A stretch of DNA of 64,000 nt from an uncultured Cellulosilyticum sp. (GCA_934725855.1 CAKVCL010000001.1:186001-250000), one strand, 5' to 3'. Shown: positions 42,315 to 52,043, counted from the first letter of the stretch. Numbers and translations are program-made. Notes: generated by a model not told the origin, from the sequence alone.

Positions 42315-43078
42315 ATCAAAATCCTCCCGATAACCGATAATCCAACTACTACTAAAATGACCCCTTTAATCATTCGGTCAATGCGTCTTGGCTCATAAGC
42401 ATTAATATAACTTTTTGGCTTTGTACTGTTAAAACCACGTACTTCAAGTGCAATGGCTCTTTCTCTTGTTGCAATAAGAGAATTCATAACAACCGGCCCA
42501 ATAAGCGGCACGAAAGCTTTCATACGTGTTATGAGTTTGCCTTCTGTTTCTAGTCCCCTTGAACGTTGTGCATCGGATATGGTTTCCATGGTCGCACTCA
42601 TTTGAGGGATAATCTGAAAAACAGAACTAATGACATAACCAATTTTAGGGGAAAGTCCTTTTCTTACCAAGGCTTCTACCAAATCAGAAGGTTTGGTCGT
42701 TAAAACTAAAACAGAAAATCCTAAAATCAAATTTAGTACATTAAGCGCAATGCCTACTGCAAATAGTAGCCCTTCTTTATAAAAAATCACTTTTCCGAGT
42801 TTAATGAGTGGTGTCTCATTACCTGCTCTAAATAGGCCTTGAATCACAATAACCGTTAAGAGGATGATACCCGAACAAGCTAACATCGGTATAGTCCTTT
42901 TTAAAACCTTTCCTATCTTCAGCATGATAACACTCATAACTATACAACCTACCGTAACCCATCTATTTCCCCACAAAATAGGCAGTAAAAGCACCATAGC
43001 GACATAATAAAGTTTTGTAATGGGTTCTAACTGATGAATGGGTGTGTTTAAGGGTTTATACAAACTTATACTTTTCAT
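42296..43078 (-). CDS. ECF transporter transmembrane component EcfT
   Basis: The 260-residue protein has about five membrane helices and the two Ala/Val-Arg-Gly coupling motifs (DAQRSRGLETEG and ALEVRGFN) that dock on the ATPases. I chose the ATG at 43078, five bases after AAGGAGG. A terminator-like hairpin lies between it and the S-component gene, which may set the ratio of the two. Confidence 0.92.
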   Translation of the reverse strand: MKSISLYKPLNTPIHQLEPITKLYYVAMVLLLPILWGNRWVTVGCIVMSVIMLKIGKVLKRTIPMLACSGIILLTVIVIQGLFRAGNETPLIKLGKVIFYKEGLLFAVGIALNVLNLILGFSVLVLTTKPSDLVEALVRKGLSPKIGYVISSVFQIIPQMSATMETISDAQRSRGLETEGKLITRMKAFVPLIGPVVMNSLIATRERAIALEVRGFNSTKPKSYINAYEPRRIDRMIKGVILVVVGLSVIGRILIWQRLL

Positions 43079-43105
43079 TCTAGCCTCCTTTTCTCCTCCC
43101 AAATA

Positions 43106-43140
43106 AAAGAGGTGGTACTTTTTAAGTTTACCACCTCTTT
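43106..43140 (-). terminator. Intra-operon hairpin between ECF S and T genes
   Basis: AAAGAGGTGGTA and TACCACCTCTTT form a 12-pair stem followed by UUUUAUUU on the minus strand. As it lies inside an evident operon it probably terminates only part of the transcripts. Confidence 0.65.
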
Positions 43141-43152
43141 AGACTTTTTTCA

Positions 43153-43755
43153 TTAATTTAAATGTTCAATTTCTGAATCATTATGATACATTAAAACAAG
43201 TTTTTGAGGTAATCCTTTAAAAATCGCATAACCGATGAAAATAGTTGCAAATTTATCTGGAATATCTACTAATAATTCATCTAAAGCTGAAGCTAAAAAG
43301 CTTGGCACACCATGTGCAATACACCAAGCGAAAGCCGCATCTCCCCAAACATTACCTGTTGTACCACCCCAGAATATCATATTAATTGGTGTAGAAATAA
43401 TAACAGAAACTAAGATTACGGCTGCACCCACTCCTATAACCCCTACAAAGTTTTTCGCTTTGTCCATTCTTGTTAAGATTCCAACCGTTAAACCAATCCC
43501 AATGCTGGATAAAGCATAAACTAGTGATATAGGGTCCATCGTAAGTCCATAAATAATATTATTAATGGCTCCACATAAAGCCCCAACGATTGGACCTGTA
43601 AGCATCGCCGCAAGTACAGTCCCTATGGCATCTAACCATAAAGGTAATTTCAAAGCACCTGCAAAAATTTTACCTATGTAATTAATCCCTACTGCAGCTG
43701 GAATTAGTACTAAAGCAGCTGTATTCAATTTAACTGACCAAATATTCTTTTTCAT
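43153..43755 (-). CDS. ECF transporter substrate-binding S component
   Basis: The 200-residue protein has about five to six membrane helices with the S-component pattern (GTVLAAMLTGPIVGALCGAINNIIYG). The substrate cannot be read directly. Because the gene lies two bases before a nucleoside phosphorylase gene's end in one operon, I infer a nucleoside or base, possibly a pyrimidine nucleoside. The EcfT and two ATPase genes follow, so this is a self-contained transporter. Confidence 0.85.
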   Translation of the reverse strand: MKKNIWSVKLNTAALVLIPAAVGINYIGKIFAGALKLPLWLDAIGTVLAAMLTGPIVGALCGAINNIIYGLTMDPISLVYALSSIGIGLTVGILTRMDKAKNFVGVIGVGAAVILVSVIISTPINMIFWGGTTGNVWGDAAFAWCIAHGVPSFLASALDELLVDIPDKFATIFIGYAIFKGLPQKLVLMYHNDSEIEHLN

Positions 43756-43756
43756 A

Positions 43757-44518
43757 TTATTTTAATCCTCCCTCATCTTTTGACCATTGCACTAAAGTAT
43801 CTAACGCTAAAAGAATTTCATTTTTTTCACCAATCGCTGTCTTGGATTCTCCTAAAACGTAGTCATTAATGCCATCTTCCAAATCCCCTTCATAAGTAAC
43901 GACTGTATTTAAAATAGAAGCTGTTTTTACCCCTCTTAGAGCCCCAATTACAAATAAAGCGGCGCTTTCCATATCAGCACCTAATATCCCTTTACTAGAC
44001 CAAAATGCATCAATTTCATCTTCTTGATCGGTGTAAAAACTATCGTGGCTTCTCACTCTGCCAATATGATACCTTATCCCTTTTTCTTTAGCCTTTTGAA
44101 TAAGTGCCATTAAAAGCTCGGTATCAGGAATCGCTGGATAAATGGCATCAATATACGTTTTAGATGCTCCTTCATCACGTACAGCTCCATTCACTAGGAG
44201 TAAATCTCCTAATTGCATCCCCTTTTGCAATGCGCCGCAACTTCCTATGCGAATCATTGCTTTTACACCAATTCGTTGCAATTCTTCAACAGCAATGCCT
44301 ACTGATGCGCCACCCATTCCAGTTGAAATGACCATGACCTTCACCCCATGATAGTCACCTACAATGCTCTTATACTCCCTATTAAAAGCAATTTCTCTTA
44401 CATGAGTTAAATACTTTTTAGCATGCTCTACTCGCTTAGGATCACCAGGAAGTAAAGCATAAGGCGCAGCATCTTCGACCCCACACTGTATATGCGGCTG
44501 AAGTAATGTCTGACTCAT
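43757..44518 (-). CDS. Nucleoside phosphorylase (uridine phosphorylase family)
   Basis: The 253-residue protein belongs to the PNP/UDP family I: the phosphate-binding LLPGDPKRVEHA, STGMGGASVGIAVEEL and the ribose-binding ADMESAALFVIG. It cleaves nucleosides with phosphate to base and ribose-1-phosphate. The middle region is closer to uridine-phosphorylase-like members than to hexameric DeoD, but specificity is not certain. It is the first gene of the ECF operon. Confidence 0.88.
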   Translation of the reverse strand: MSQTLLQPHIQCGVEDAAPYALLPGDPKRVEHAKKYLTHVREIAFNREYKSIVGDYHGVKVMVISTGMGGASVGIAVEELQRIGVKAMIRIGSCGALQKGMQLGDLLLVNGAVRDEGASKTYIDAIYPAIPDTELLMALIQKAKEKGIRYHIGRVRSHDSFYTDQEDEIDAFWSSKGILGADMESAALFVIGALRGVKTASILNTVVTYEGDLEDGINDYVLGESKTAIGEKNEILLALDTLVQWSKDEGGLK

Positions 44519-44633
44519 AATAACCCTTCCTTTACTTTTATTTAATATTACAACCCTTGTGTAACATTTTATAATATTCTATTACATTTTTTGCTACCTG
44601 TAAAGACACTTCTCTTAACATATTTTATGACAA

Positions 44634-44674
44634 TAAAAAAATAGCGAGAATGATCTTCTAACATCTTCTCGCTA
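44634..44674 (-). terminator. Terminator after the iron/cobalamin-type ABC operon
   Basis: TAGCGAGA and TCTCGCTA form an eight-pair stem followed by seven U on the minus strand, 30 bases after the ATPase stop codon. Confidence 0.85.
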
Positions 44675-44705
44675 CTGTCTTTAAAATCCGTTTCATTTTG
44701 CCTAT

Positions 44706-45515
44706 TTATTTTTTCTCTATCCAAGAAGGGGTAAGAGGAATATAAAATTTTTGTTTTCGGTCAATTTGCTCGTAAATTTCAAACTCCATCTCATAGACGG
44801 CTTTTAAATGCTCTTTTGTGAGCACTTCTTCTACAAGACCACTTGCATACACTTCACCTTGCTTCATTAATACCACTTCTTTGCAATAGGCTGCACATAA
44901 ATTGATATCATGTAAAATGGCAATGATCGTCTTTCTCTCTTTTTCATTCAAATATTTGAGGTTCTCCATAATTTCTACTTGATAACGTATATCAAGATGT
45001 GAAATCGGTTCATCTAAAATTAAACATTTGGTATCTTGTGCAATCGCTCTGGCAACTAACACTCTTTGAGCTTCTCCCCCACTTAAGCATGAAAAAGAAC
45101 GGTCTTTCAAAGACTTGCAGTGCGTAATTTGCATAGCATGTTCAATGATTTTTTCATCTTCTTCACTTAATGACTTTAATCGCTTTATATAAGGCGTTCT
45201 TCCCATTGCCACCATTTCATAAACGGTAAAATCGACGTCAAGATTAACATTTTGAGGGACAAAAGAAATATAAGTAGCTAATTCTTTCCTAGAATAACTA
45301 TGAAGGGCTTGGTTTTTTAGCTGTATTTTTCCTTCTTGCAATTCTAAAAATCTTAATAAGTGACGAATAAAAGAGGTTTTTCCTGAACCGTTTGGTCCCA
45401 TAATGCCATAGAATACCCCTTCATCAAAGGATTGCGTCATATGATTTAATATAGCCGTTTGCTCTTTATGAGGTTTCCAGCTTAGTTTGTCTACCTCCAT
45501 CATTTTTTCTCTCAT
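44706..45515 (-). CDS. ABC transporter ATPase, FecE/BtuD type
   Basis: The 269-residue ATPase has Walker A GPNGSGKTSFIRH, signature CLSGGEAQRVLVARA and Walker B CLILDEPISHLD. It energises the permease encoded 22 bases upstream. The exact start is uncertain: an ATG four codons later (45503) has GAGAG upstream and may be used instead. Confidence 0.92.
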   Translation of the reverse strand: MREKMMEVDKLSWKPHKEQTAILNHMTQSFDEGVFYGIMGPNGSGKTSFIRHLLRFLELQEGKIQLKNQALHSYSRKELATYISFVPQNVNLDVDFTVYEMVAMGRTPYIKRLKSLSEEDEKIIEHAMQITHCKSLKDRSFSCLSGGEAQRVLVARAIAQDTKCLILDEPISHLDIRYQVEIMENLKYLNEKERKTIIAILHDINLCAAYCKEVVLMKQGEVYASGLVEEVLTKEHLKAVYEMEFEIYEQIDRKQKFYIPLTPSWIEKK

Positions 45516-45537
45516 TGTTTATTTCAACTCTTTCCTA

Positions 45538-46584
45538 TCACTTTCCTTTTCTTGTCTCACGGTACAATAATACGATAAAGTAGGGTGCACCAAACACTGC
45601 TGTAATAACGCCTACAGGGATTTCTGTAGGCGCTGCAACACTTCTAGCTAAAGTATCACATAAAACCATAAAACTCGCCCCCCCTAATGCACAGACAGGT
45701 ATGAGCCTTCTATGATCAGCCCCTAAAATAAGCCGCATACAATGGGGTATAATAAGCCCTACAAATCCAATGACCCCACTTATAGATACACTCGCTGCTA
45801 CCAGTAAGGAGGACACAATAATAAGATATTTCTTTACTTTAGCAATTTCTATTCCTAAACTGGCAGCCACCTCATCCCCTGTTATAAGGACATTTAAGTC
45901 TCTTGCAAAAATCCAAATCGCACCAATCCCTAACGTCCCAATCACCGCCATATAACCTACCTTATACCAATTAGCTGCACTAAAGCTTCCCATGGTCCAT
46001 AAATATACTTTTTCAATTTGTTCTCTATGAAAAATCATAAGAAGTGAAATCATTGCACTTAAAAAAGTACTCATTGCGGTTCCCACTAAAAGAATATGTG
46101 TGACAATCATTCTTCTCCCTAGTGTTCCCAATTGATACACGATGCCAACTGTTAAAATAGCTCCTATAAATGCAAAAATACTGGTGACTCCTAAGCCTAA
46201 AAAATGAAGTGTCATTCCAGACATCATTCCAATAGTAGCGCCTAGTGAAGCACCAGATGAAATGCCTAAAATATGTGGATCCGCTAAAGCATTCCTAAAA
46301 ATTGCTTGAAAAGTACACCCCACTACAGCAAGACTCCCTCCAACTAAAGCAGCCTGCAAAATGCGTGGCATGCGTACTTTCCAAACAATTACCTCATACA
46401 TAGGACTTATCGAATCAGAAGGTATCCACTTTCCAACTACAGGTAGTTTAGCAAGTAATACTTCTAAACTCTCCCTAATCGTCAAAGAAGCTGAACCCAC
46501 TGATGCTGAGATAAGGATACATAGGAGCAAAAAAATAGCGAGCAAAACAATGCCTATATCATCTCTTCTTTTTTTGCTGATCAT
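45538..46584 (-). CDS. ABC transporter permease, FecCD/BtuC type
   Basis: The 348-residue protein has about ten membrane helices with family motifs (FQAIFRNALADPHILGIS, GVIGFVGLIIPHCMRLILG). It transports iron-siderophore, haem or cobalamin as a homodimer with the ATPase and the lipoprotein encoded next to it. Confidence 0.93.
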   Translation of the reverse strand: MISKKRRDDIGIVLLAIFLLLCILISASVGSASLTIRESLEVLLAKLPVVGKWIPSDSISPMYEVIVWKVRMPRILQAALVGGSLAVVGCTFQAIFRNALADPHILGISSGASLGATIGMMSGMTLHFLGLGVTSIFAFIGAILTVGIVYQLGTLGRRMIVTHILLVGTAMSTFLSAMISLLMIFHREQIEKVYLWTMGSFSAANWYKVGYMAVIGTLGIGAIWIFARDLNVLITGDEVAASLGIEIAKVKKYLIIVSSLLVAASVSISGVIGFVGLIIPHCMRLILGADHRRLIPVCALGGASFMVLCDTLARSVAAPTEIPVGVITAVFGAPYFIVLLYRETRKGK

Positions 46585-46599
46585 ATGTTCTCCCTCTTT

Positions 46600-47541
46600 T
46601 TACTTATTAAATGCTTCTGGGTGCATAATCTGTGCTAAGACTTCTACCCCTTCTGCATTACGATGGCTTTGACGTTCTAATAAATTCCCATCGATTTCAT
46701 AAACATGATTTTCTTTGACTGCTGTTAATTCATTATAACCTTCTGCTGTCATAAAGCTATCTTTTTCACCATTTCTAACCAAAATAATATCTGGGTCAGC
46801 TTCTAAAAGGGCTTCTAGTGAATAAGACCAACTATCAGAAGCTGGAACAATATTTTTTCCGCCTGCTAGTTTAATCATTTGACCTACAAAAGTATTTTCT
46901 GGTGCTGAATAGTCTCCATATTCACCATAACCCACAACATAGTATACAGATGGGGCTTCTAATCCTTCGATTTTAGCTTGAACATCGCTGATTTTAGTTT
47001 TCATTTCATCAACTACTTTTGCAGCTTGCTGTTGTCTATTTAAGGCTATGCCAAGCGTTTCAAGCTGCACATAAACGCCATTTACATCAAATTCTTCATA
47101 AAGCCCAATAACTGGAATACCTGCTTGTTCTAATTTTGCACCATTTTCTTCATCAAAATGAGTGGATGTAATCACTAAATCGGGCTCCAAGCTAATCATT
47201 TTTTCAAGATCTGGGGTGGTAAGTGACCCTATAGATTCTATCTTACTTGCCTCTTCTGGATAATCGCAGTAATCTGTACGTCCTACTAATTTATCCTCGG
47301 CACCAATGGCATAAATCATTTCAGTTACACTTGGTGCAACCGAAATAACATGCATCGGTTCAGTTTCTAAGGTCACTTCTTTTCCAAAAGAATCGATTAT
47401 CTTGACTGGATAGGCATTGTCTGTAACTTGCTCATTATTCTTTTCAGTTATGTCAGCATTACTTTGTCCACAACCTACTAGTCCCATAGTAAGTGCAATA
47501 CATAATAATACTACAAAGAGGTGTTTGAATAAATTTTTCAT
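46600..47541 (-). CDS. Periplasmic-type binding lipoprotein, BtuF/FecB family
   Basis: The 313-residue protein has a lipoprotein signal with lipobox LVGC near residue 24 and a helical-backbone binding fold (PHVISVAPSVTEMIYAIG-like start, then VGRTDYCDYPEEA). The latter motif is frequent in cobalamin-type binding proteins, but no cobalamin riboswitch is found upstream, so an iron chelate or other corrinoid remains possible. It is the first gene of the operon, behind a good promoter. Confidence 0.9.
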   Translation of the reverse strand: MKNLFKHLFVVLLCIALTMGLVGCGQSNADITEKNNEQVTDNAYPVKIIDSFGKEVTLETEPMHVISVAPSVTEMIYAIGAEDKLVGRTDYCDYPEEASKIESIGSLTTPDLEKMISLEPDLVITSTHFDEENGAKLEQAGIPVIGLYEEFDVNGVYVQLETLGIALNRQQQAAKVVDEMKTKISDVQAKIEGLEAPSVYYVVGYGEYGDYSAPENTFVGQMIKLAGGKNIVPASDSWSYSLEALLEADPDIILVRNGEKDSFMTAEGYNELTAVKENHVYEIDGNLLERQSHRNAEGVEVLAQIMHPEAFNK

Positions 47542-47622
47542 AAAGATCTCCTTCTTGCTTTTTTCATTTTACAAACCTTTGTTGTATTCGTCTTTTGAAC
47601 CTTTCAAAAAACATACTTATTT

Positions 47623-47651
47623 ATTATATATAGCCTATATCCATTTTTCAA
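47623..47651 (-). promoter_or_regulatory. Promoter of the BtuF/FecB-type operon
   Basis: TTGAAA and TATAAT are separated by 17 bases on the minus strand. The -35 overlaps the AT-rich symmetric sequence GAATAATTATTGA, which is faintly like a Fur box; this is too weak to call. Confidence 0.65.
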
Positions 47652-47710
47652 TAATTATTCTGTATGCTTCAATTCTCTGGATGTCCACAAAAAGGGGACA
47701 TATTATTACT

Positions 47711-47749
47711 AAAAATTAAAGGTTACTTTTTATCGTTTAAAGGTAACCT
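47711..47749 (-). terminator. Terminator overlapping the end of the surface protein gene
   Basis: AGGTTAC and GTAACCT form a seven-pair stem, followed by UUUAAUUUUU on the minus strand. The stop codon at 47730-47732 lies in the loop. Confidence 0.7.
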
Positions 47750-49871
47750 GTTTAGTCAAGTGATTCCAAGAAGTTTCTACATTTAAAGCTCTCGTGATTT
47801 CAGCAACTGGCACAAATGTTCTACCATTTACGATTTCTGGTGCTGCAGCCATTTGCAATGTCTCATTTCCTACCTGCATCTGGTTACTGCCTACTGTTAA
47901 AACGATCATTTTTTCTGCCTGTATGATGACCGTTTTAGTCGCCGAATTCCATTTGATAGCTCCTGACGAAATTCCCAAAGCTTCTGATACATACTTAATC
48001 GGTAGCATGGTACGTCCACTACTTATATAAGGCACAGCATCCATTAATTTTTCTACTTGGTTCACCTGATACTGTGGCTTTCCTAGCGTAAAAATAACTT
48101 GTAAGCTGGCATTTTCTGGTTTACTCGATTCTGGATGGGTGGCCTCTTCATTAGGTTTACTTGGCACCTGAACTGGATTTAATACCACTTCAATAAACTT
48201 CTCCTCTCGCACGGGCATCATATCTTCCTTTGTTGCCAAATAAGTCAGTGCACCTCCACCCACTTTTAAAGTATAATTTCCCATTGCAATCGTTTGATCG
48301 ACCGTTACTTTAAAATCTCGAATTACAATCATTGAAGGCATTAATGAGCTTCTAACAATAGGAATCATAATCCGATTGCCTTCACTAAAGGCATTTCCTA
48401 ATCTAAGATCACCCGATGCCACATACACCTGTGGTAACCCACTATAGCGCATATTACTTTCTTCCAATTCTAAAACAATTTGTTCCCCTTGAATTAGCCT
48501 TCCAGCTGCATTTTCCTTGAGAATGACTTGACCACCTACTTGATCTTTCACCCCTACTAATGCACTAAATCCATGTACGGATACCTCAAATGGTCTAACA
48601 ACCTCTAAAATATTTAGACTTAAATCTTCCACTAACGAACGTCCCTCTGCTTTTACATTAATAGTTCCTGAAGCTGTTGGTAAAATAACTACCTCAACTT
48701 CCATTTCATAGTGTGTTAATTCCTCTGGCAATCGACTCACTTCAAATCCGACTACCTTACCCTGCTCTGTAATGGCTGGATAATAACCTAATCTTCCATT
48801 TAAGGTAACTGGCACTTTTTGATTCACCCGTTCCAGTATAATGCCTTCTGAAAATGAGAAATAGGTTGGACGATTACGCATAAGAGAATCTTCCACTTGC
48901 TCTTCTAAAACAAACTTCACTTTTTGTCTATTTCCTGCATAAGCCTTATCTGACTTTCCTTTAAGGGCAATGGCATAATCCATTACTTGTAATACTTCTA
49001 CCGTGCTTTTTTCAATAAGGTCTCCTGAAACCGTAACGGTTAGCGTATCCATCATGGCTTTTTTATCGGTTAACTGAATAAAAATCCCTGATAAAGTCAA
49101 ACAGCCTGTATAACGTGCTTCACTTGTATCTGGTAAGGTTAAAAGTAAAGTCTGTGGATCGACTTGCTCGATGGCAAAATCATCCCCTGAAAGCTCTTCA
49201 AATCCTTCTGATAATGCCAGTTTCACGCGGCTATCTAATAAGCTAAAGGCATAGGCATTATGATTTAGTCTTAATTCAACCTTTCTACTTTTTCCTGTAG
49301 CAACCGCTTTGCTAAAAGCTTTTGAAAAAGGCTCGCTAATAACTAAATCTGCCATAACGCCTGAGCTTGTTGTGGTTGGCAAATTCCCTGTATGAACTTG
49401 TCCCTTATAGCTACTGACCTGTGCAAGCTTATAGCTTCCTTCAGTCACAACGGTATTATTACTTCTTACAGATACTGTAGCTATTTGACCTGTCATTTGA
49501 AAGGGAAGTGGTATCTGTAAGGTCACTCCTCTTACTACTGTATCCCCTTTCATCTTCACTTGAAGCTTCTGCTTTGATAAAGCCTTTATTTCAATAAAAC
49601 CATTTCCACTATAACCTTCTATCGTTGCTGAATAAGGCGTCTCTATCCATTTTCCACCCACTAGTTCTAAGTAGAAAATGGCATTTTCCTCTAAGGGGTT
49701 CATTAATTTCATACTCAATATAGGTGCTTCATCTAATGAGATTTTTTCATCCTTCATAACGGTTAAAACCTTATTTATATAATTCCATGAAGCAGCATAA
49801 TATGTATGCGGCATAAGAGTTACTAGCATCACTAGTACCAATAAATAGGCTGTACTACGTTTTAATGTCAT
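47730..49871 (-). CDS. Secreted protein with copper amine oxidase N-terminal-like domain
   Basis: The 713-residue protein has a signal peptide cleaved near YYAASW, a long beta-rich region of about 540 residues without a recognised domain, and a linker rich in Pro, Glu and Ser. The C-terminal copper-amine-oxidase N-domain-like repeat has SGRTMLPIKYVSEALG, then NGRTFVPVAEITRAL. These terminal repeats are common on clostridial exported proteins and may bind the cell surface. No enzyme function is evident. It is monocistronic, with its own promoter and terminator. Confidence 0.85.
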   Translation of the reverse strand: MTLKRSTAYLLVLVMLVTLMPHTYYAASWNYINKVLTVMKDEKISLDEAPILSMKLMNPLEENAIFYLELVGGKWIETPYSATIEGYSGNGFIEIKALSKQKLQVKMKGDTVVRGVTLQIPLPFQMTGQIATVSVRSNNTVVTEGSYKLAQVSSYKGQVHTGNLPTTTSSGVMADLVISEPFSKAFSKAVATGKSRKVELRLNHNAYAFSLLDSRVKLALSEGFEELSGDDFAIEQVDPQTLLLTLPDTSEARYTGCLTLSGIFIQLTDKKAMMDTLTVTVSGDLIEKSTVEVLQVMDYAIALKGKSDKAYAGNRQKVKFVLEEQVEDSLMRNRPTYFSFSEGIILERVNQKVPVTLNGRLGYYPAITEQGKVVGFEVSRLPEELTHYEMEVEVVILPTASGTINVKAEGRSLVEDLSLNILEVVRPFEVSVHGFSALVGVKDQVGGQVILKENAAGRLIQGEQIVLELEESNMRYSGLPQVYVASGDLRLGNAFSEGNRIMIPIVRSSLMPSMIVIRDFKVTVDQTIAMGNYTLKVGGGALTYLATKEDMMPVREEKFIEVVLNPVQVPSKPNEEATHPESSKPENASLQVIFTLGKPQYQVNQVEKLMDAVPYISSGRTMLPIKYVSEALGISSGAIKWNSATKTVIIQAEKMIVLTVGSNQMQVGNETLQMAAAPEIVNGRTFVPVAEITRALNVETSWNHLTKQVTFKR

Positions 49872-49917
49872 TTGATTACTCCTTAAATGCCACCATAATT
49901 TATCTATTTACTGGCTC

Positions 49918-49946
49918 ATTATACTGGTAAAAAAAGTAAGTTGCAA
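49918..49946 (-). promoter_or_regulatory. Promoter of the surface protein gene
   Basis: TTGCAA and TATAAT are separated by 17 bases on the minus strand, 47 bases before the start codon. Confidence 0.65.
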
Positions 49947-50009
49947 TCCATCTACCCTATTTCCATCTATTAAAAACTTAATCTATTTTACAAAAAGTCA
50001 ATGGAATAT

Positions 50010-51737
50010 TTACATACGTTTTTTCCTATCTTGCTTTAAAGAGGATGGCTCTTGATGCATTTCTTTTTTTGAAATGGCCCCAGTTATTGGATGAGTTTGT
50101 TTTTCTATTGCTTGTATCTCACAGACTTTCTTTTCTTTATAATAATCATAGTTGCCCAGATAATTCTTTATTTGACCATTTTCTAGTTCGCTGATTCGAC
50201 TGGCTAATTTATTGATGAAAAATCGGTCATGCGAAATAAAAAATAGTGTGCCATTATAATTTTGAAGGGCTTCTTCTAAATTTTCTCTAGACTCAATATC
50301 TAAGTGGTTAGTAGGTTCATCTAAAATGAGTAAATTAACTTCCTGTTGCAGTAGTTTACAAAGTAATAGACGACTTTTCTCTCCGCCTGATAAATCTTTA
50401 ACTTTTTTAAAGACTTGATCCCCGTAAAATAAAAATTTAGCAAGTGTTGTTCTAGCTTCAGTAGGAGTCATCACCACCTCTTTTTTAAAGGTTTCAAGTA
50501 CAGTCAACGTTTCATCTTCAAACTGTACATTTTGGGGTAAATAGGCAATTTTTAATCCTGCGCCTAACTTAACAACTCCATCATCTTGCTCTTGCTTGCC
50601 TAAAAGAATCTTAATGAGTGTCGATTTACCACAGCCATTAGAACCAATTAAAGCCACTCGTTCTTGGTACTGAACCAATAAATCCGCCTTTTTAAGAACA
50701 CGTTTTTCACCAAATGCTTTTTCTAATCCTATCGCGCAAATCACCTCTTTACCTGAGCGATTAGCTTCTGAAAAAGATAAATCCATCTTCTTTGGGCTAA
50801 GTGTAGGTTTATCTAGTTTTTTCATCCTATCTAGTCTTTTTTGCATGCATGCTGCTTTTTTATATAAACCTTCATTATCAGCTCGATTAGCCCAGTCTCT
50901 TAATCTTTTAATTGCTTTTTCCATCGCCTTAATTTTCTTTTGTTGGTCTTCATAGGCTTCAAATTCAGCCAATAGTAACTGTTCTTTTTCCTTAATATAA
51001 TAAGAATAATTGCCATAAAAGAGATTTGCTTTTCCATTTTCAATTTCTATAATTTGCTCCACCACTTGATCTAAGAAATAACGATCATGAGAAATTATGA
51101 TAACTGCACCTTTATAAGCTTTTAGATAGTTTTCAAGCCAGTCCATAGACCTCATATCTAAGTGGTTGGTTGGTTCATCTAATAATAGAATATCTGGGCT
51201 TTGAATGAGTACCTTACCTAATAAAACCGTCGTTTTTTCTCCACCACTTAATTTACAAAATGCCTTATTTAAAAAAATTTCGGTAAAATGAAGTCCAATG
51301 CAGACACGGCTTAATTGCGCATCTCTTTCATAACCGCCAGCCCTTTCAAAATGCTCACTGAGTTTAGCATAACGCATTAAGCATTCATCTAATGCCTTTC
51401 CTGTCAATTCACTCATCTTTTCTTCTAATTCATGCAGTGTCTCTGATACTTGATTAAGCTCTGTAAAAGCTGTCATAAGTACATCTTTTACAGTCATATC
51501 CGTATCATAATGAGGGATTTGTTCCACATAACCCAAAGTGGCTCCTTTTCGGATAAATATTTCTCCACTATCAGGCTTTTCCATCCCTACTATTAACCTG
51601 AAAAGTGTGGTTTTGCCACATCCATTACGCCCTACTATGCCTATACGATTTTCATCTTGAAGATTAAAACTTACATCTTTCAATATGGGATAAACACTAA
51701 AACTTTTCTGAACTTGATTCATTGCAATTTGTATCAT
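50010..51737 (-). CDS. ABC-F family ATPase
   Basis: The 575-residue protein has two ABC domains with no membrane part: Walker A GRNGCGKTTLFRL and GSNGCGKSTLIKI, signatures KLSGGEKTTV and DLSGGEKSRLL. They are joined by an Arg/Lys-rich linker helix (about 240-310, MEKAIKRLRDWANRAD). ABC-F proteins act on the ribosome, some conferring protection against antibiotics and others helping stalled translation. The C-terminal tail is short and charged. Which subgroup it belongs to cannot be decided by eye. Confidence 0.92.
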   Translation of the reverse strand: MIQIAMNQVQKSFSVYPILKDVSFNLQDENRIGIVGRNGCGKTTLFRLIVGMEKPDSGEIFIRKGATLGYVEQIPHYDTDMTVKDVLMTAFTELNQVSETLHELEEKMSELTGKALDECLMRYAKLSEHFERAGGYERDAQLSRVCIGLHFTEIFLNKAFCKLSGGEKTTVLLGKVLIQSPDILLLDEPTNHLDMRSMDWLENYLKAYKGAVIIISHDRYFLDQVVEQIIEIENGKANLFYGNYSYYIKEKEQLLLAEFEAYEDQQKKIKAMEKAIKRLRDWANRADNEGLYKKAACMQKRLDRMKKLDKPTLSPKKMDLSFSEANRSGKEVICAIGLEKAFGEKRVLKKADLLVQYQERVALIGSNGCGKSTLIKILLGKQEQDDGVVKLGAGLKIAYLPQNVQFEDETLTVLETFKKEVVMTPTEARTTLAKFLFYGDQVFKKVKDLSGGEKSRLLLCKLLQQEVNLLILDEPTNHLDIESRENLEEALQNYNGTLFFISHDRFFINKLASRISELENGQIKNYLGNYDYYKEKKVCEIQAIEKQTHPITGAISKKEMHQEPSSLKQDRKKRM

Positions 51738-51841
51738 TTTTTCTCCTCCATTATCGTAAGTCCATTCAAACCTTCACTTACCTTGTTTTTTATTTTTTCG
51801 CGATAAAAGAGAACTAAAATCTGATCTTTGATTTTAAGCAA

Positions 51842-51874
51842 TAAAAAACCAGGCAAGTGAATTCCTTACCTGGT
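51842..51874 (-). terminator. Terminator of the 43-residue peptide gene
   Basis: ACCAGGTAAGG and its near-complement CTTGCCTGGT form a stem closed by an EcoRI-like loop, followed by UUUUUUAU on the minus strand, 37 bases after the stop codon. Confidence 0.85.
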
Positions 51875-51911
51875 ACGCTTACTCTATTTGTACTTGGTGT
51901 TAAAGATTCCT

Positions 51912-52043
51912 TCACTTTGCTTTTTGAAAACGATTCAATTTTGGACAGACTCCTCCCGTAAAAACTCCTGAAATATTTGTAATTCCAGATAATGACATTG
52001 GTAATCTATCTAAAATTGTATTTTCAAAAACAAACTGCATCAT
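51912..52043 (-). CDS. Orphan 43-residue peptide gene
   Basis: The product starts MMQFVFENTILDRLPMS, continues SGITNISGVFTGGVCPK and ends with the basic LNRFQKAK. It has one Cys, a Gly-rich segment and no clear signal peptide. It is not recognised. The gene is fully equipped: a strong TTGAAA-17-TATAAT promoter, GGAGGTG seven bases before the ATG pair, and a strong terminator downstream. This supports real expression. It might be a small regulatory or signalling peptide, but no modification or export gene is adjacent. Confidence 0.65.
   Translation of the reverse strand: MMQFVFENTILDRLPMSLSGITNISGVFTGGVCPKLNRFQKAK

Noticed and set aside
47542..47710. Cobalamin riboswitch before the BtuF-like gene
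   Set aside because: No B12-box or riboswitch-like pairing was found and the 5' leader is too short.
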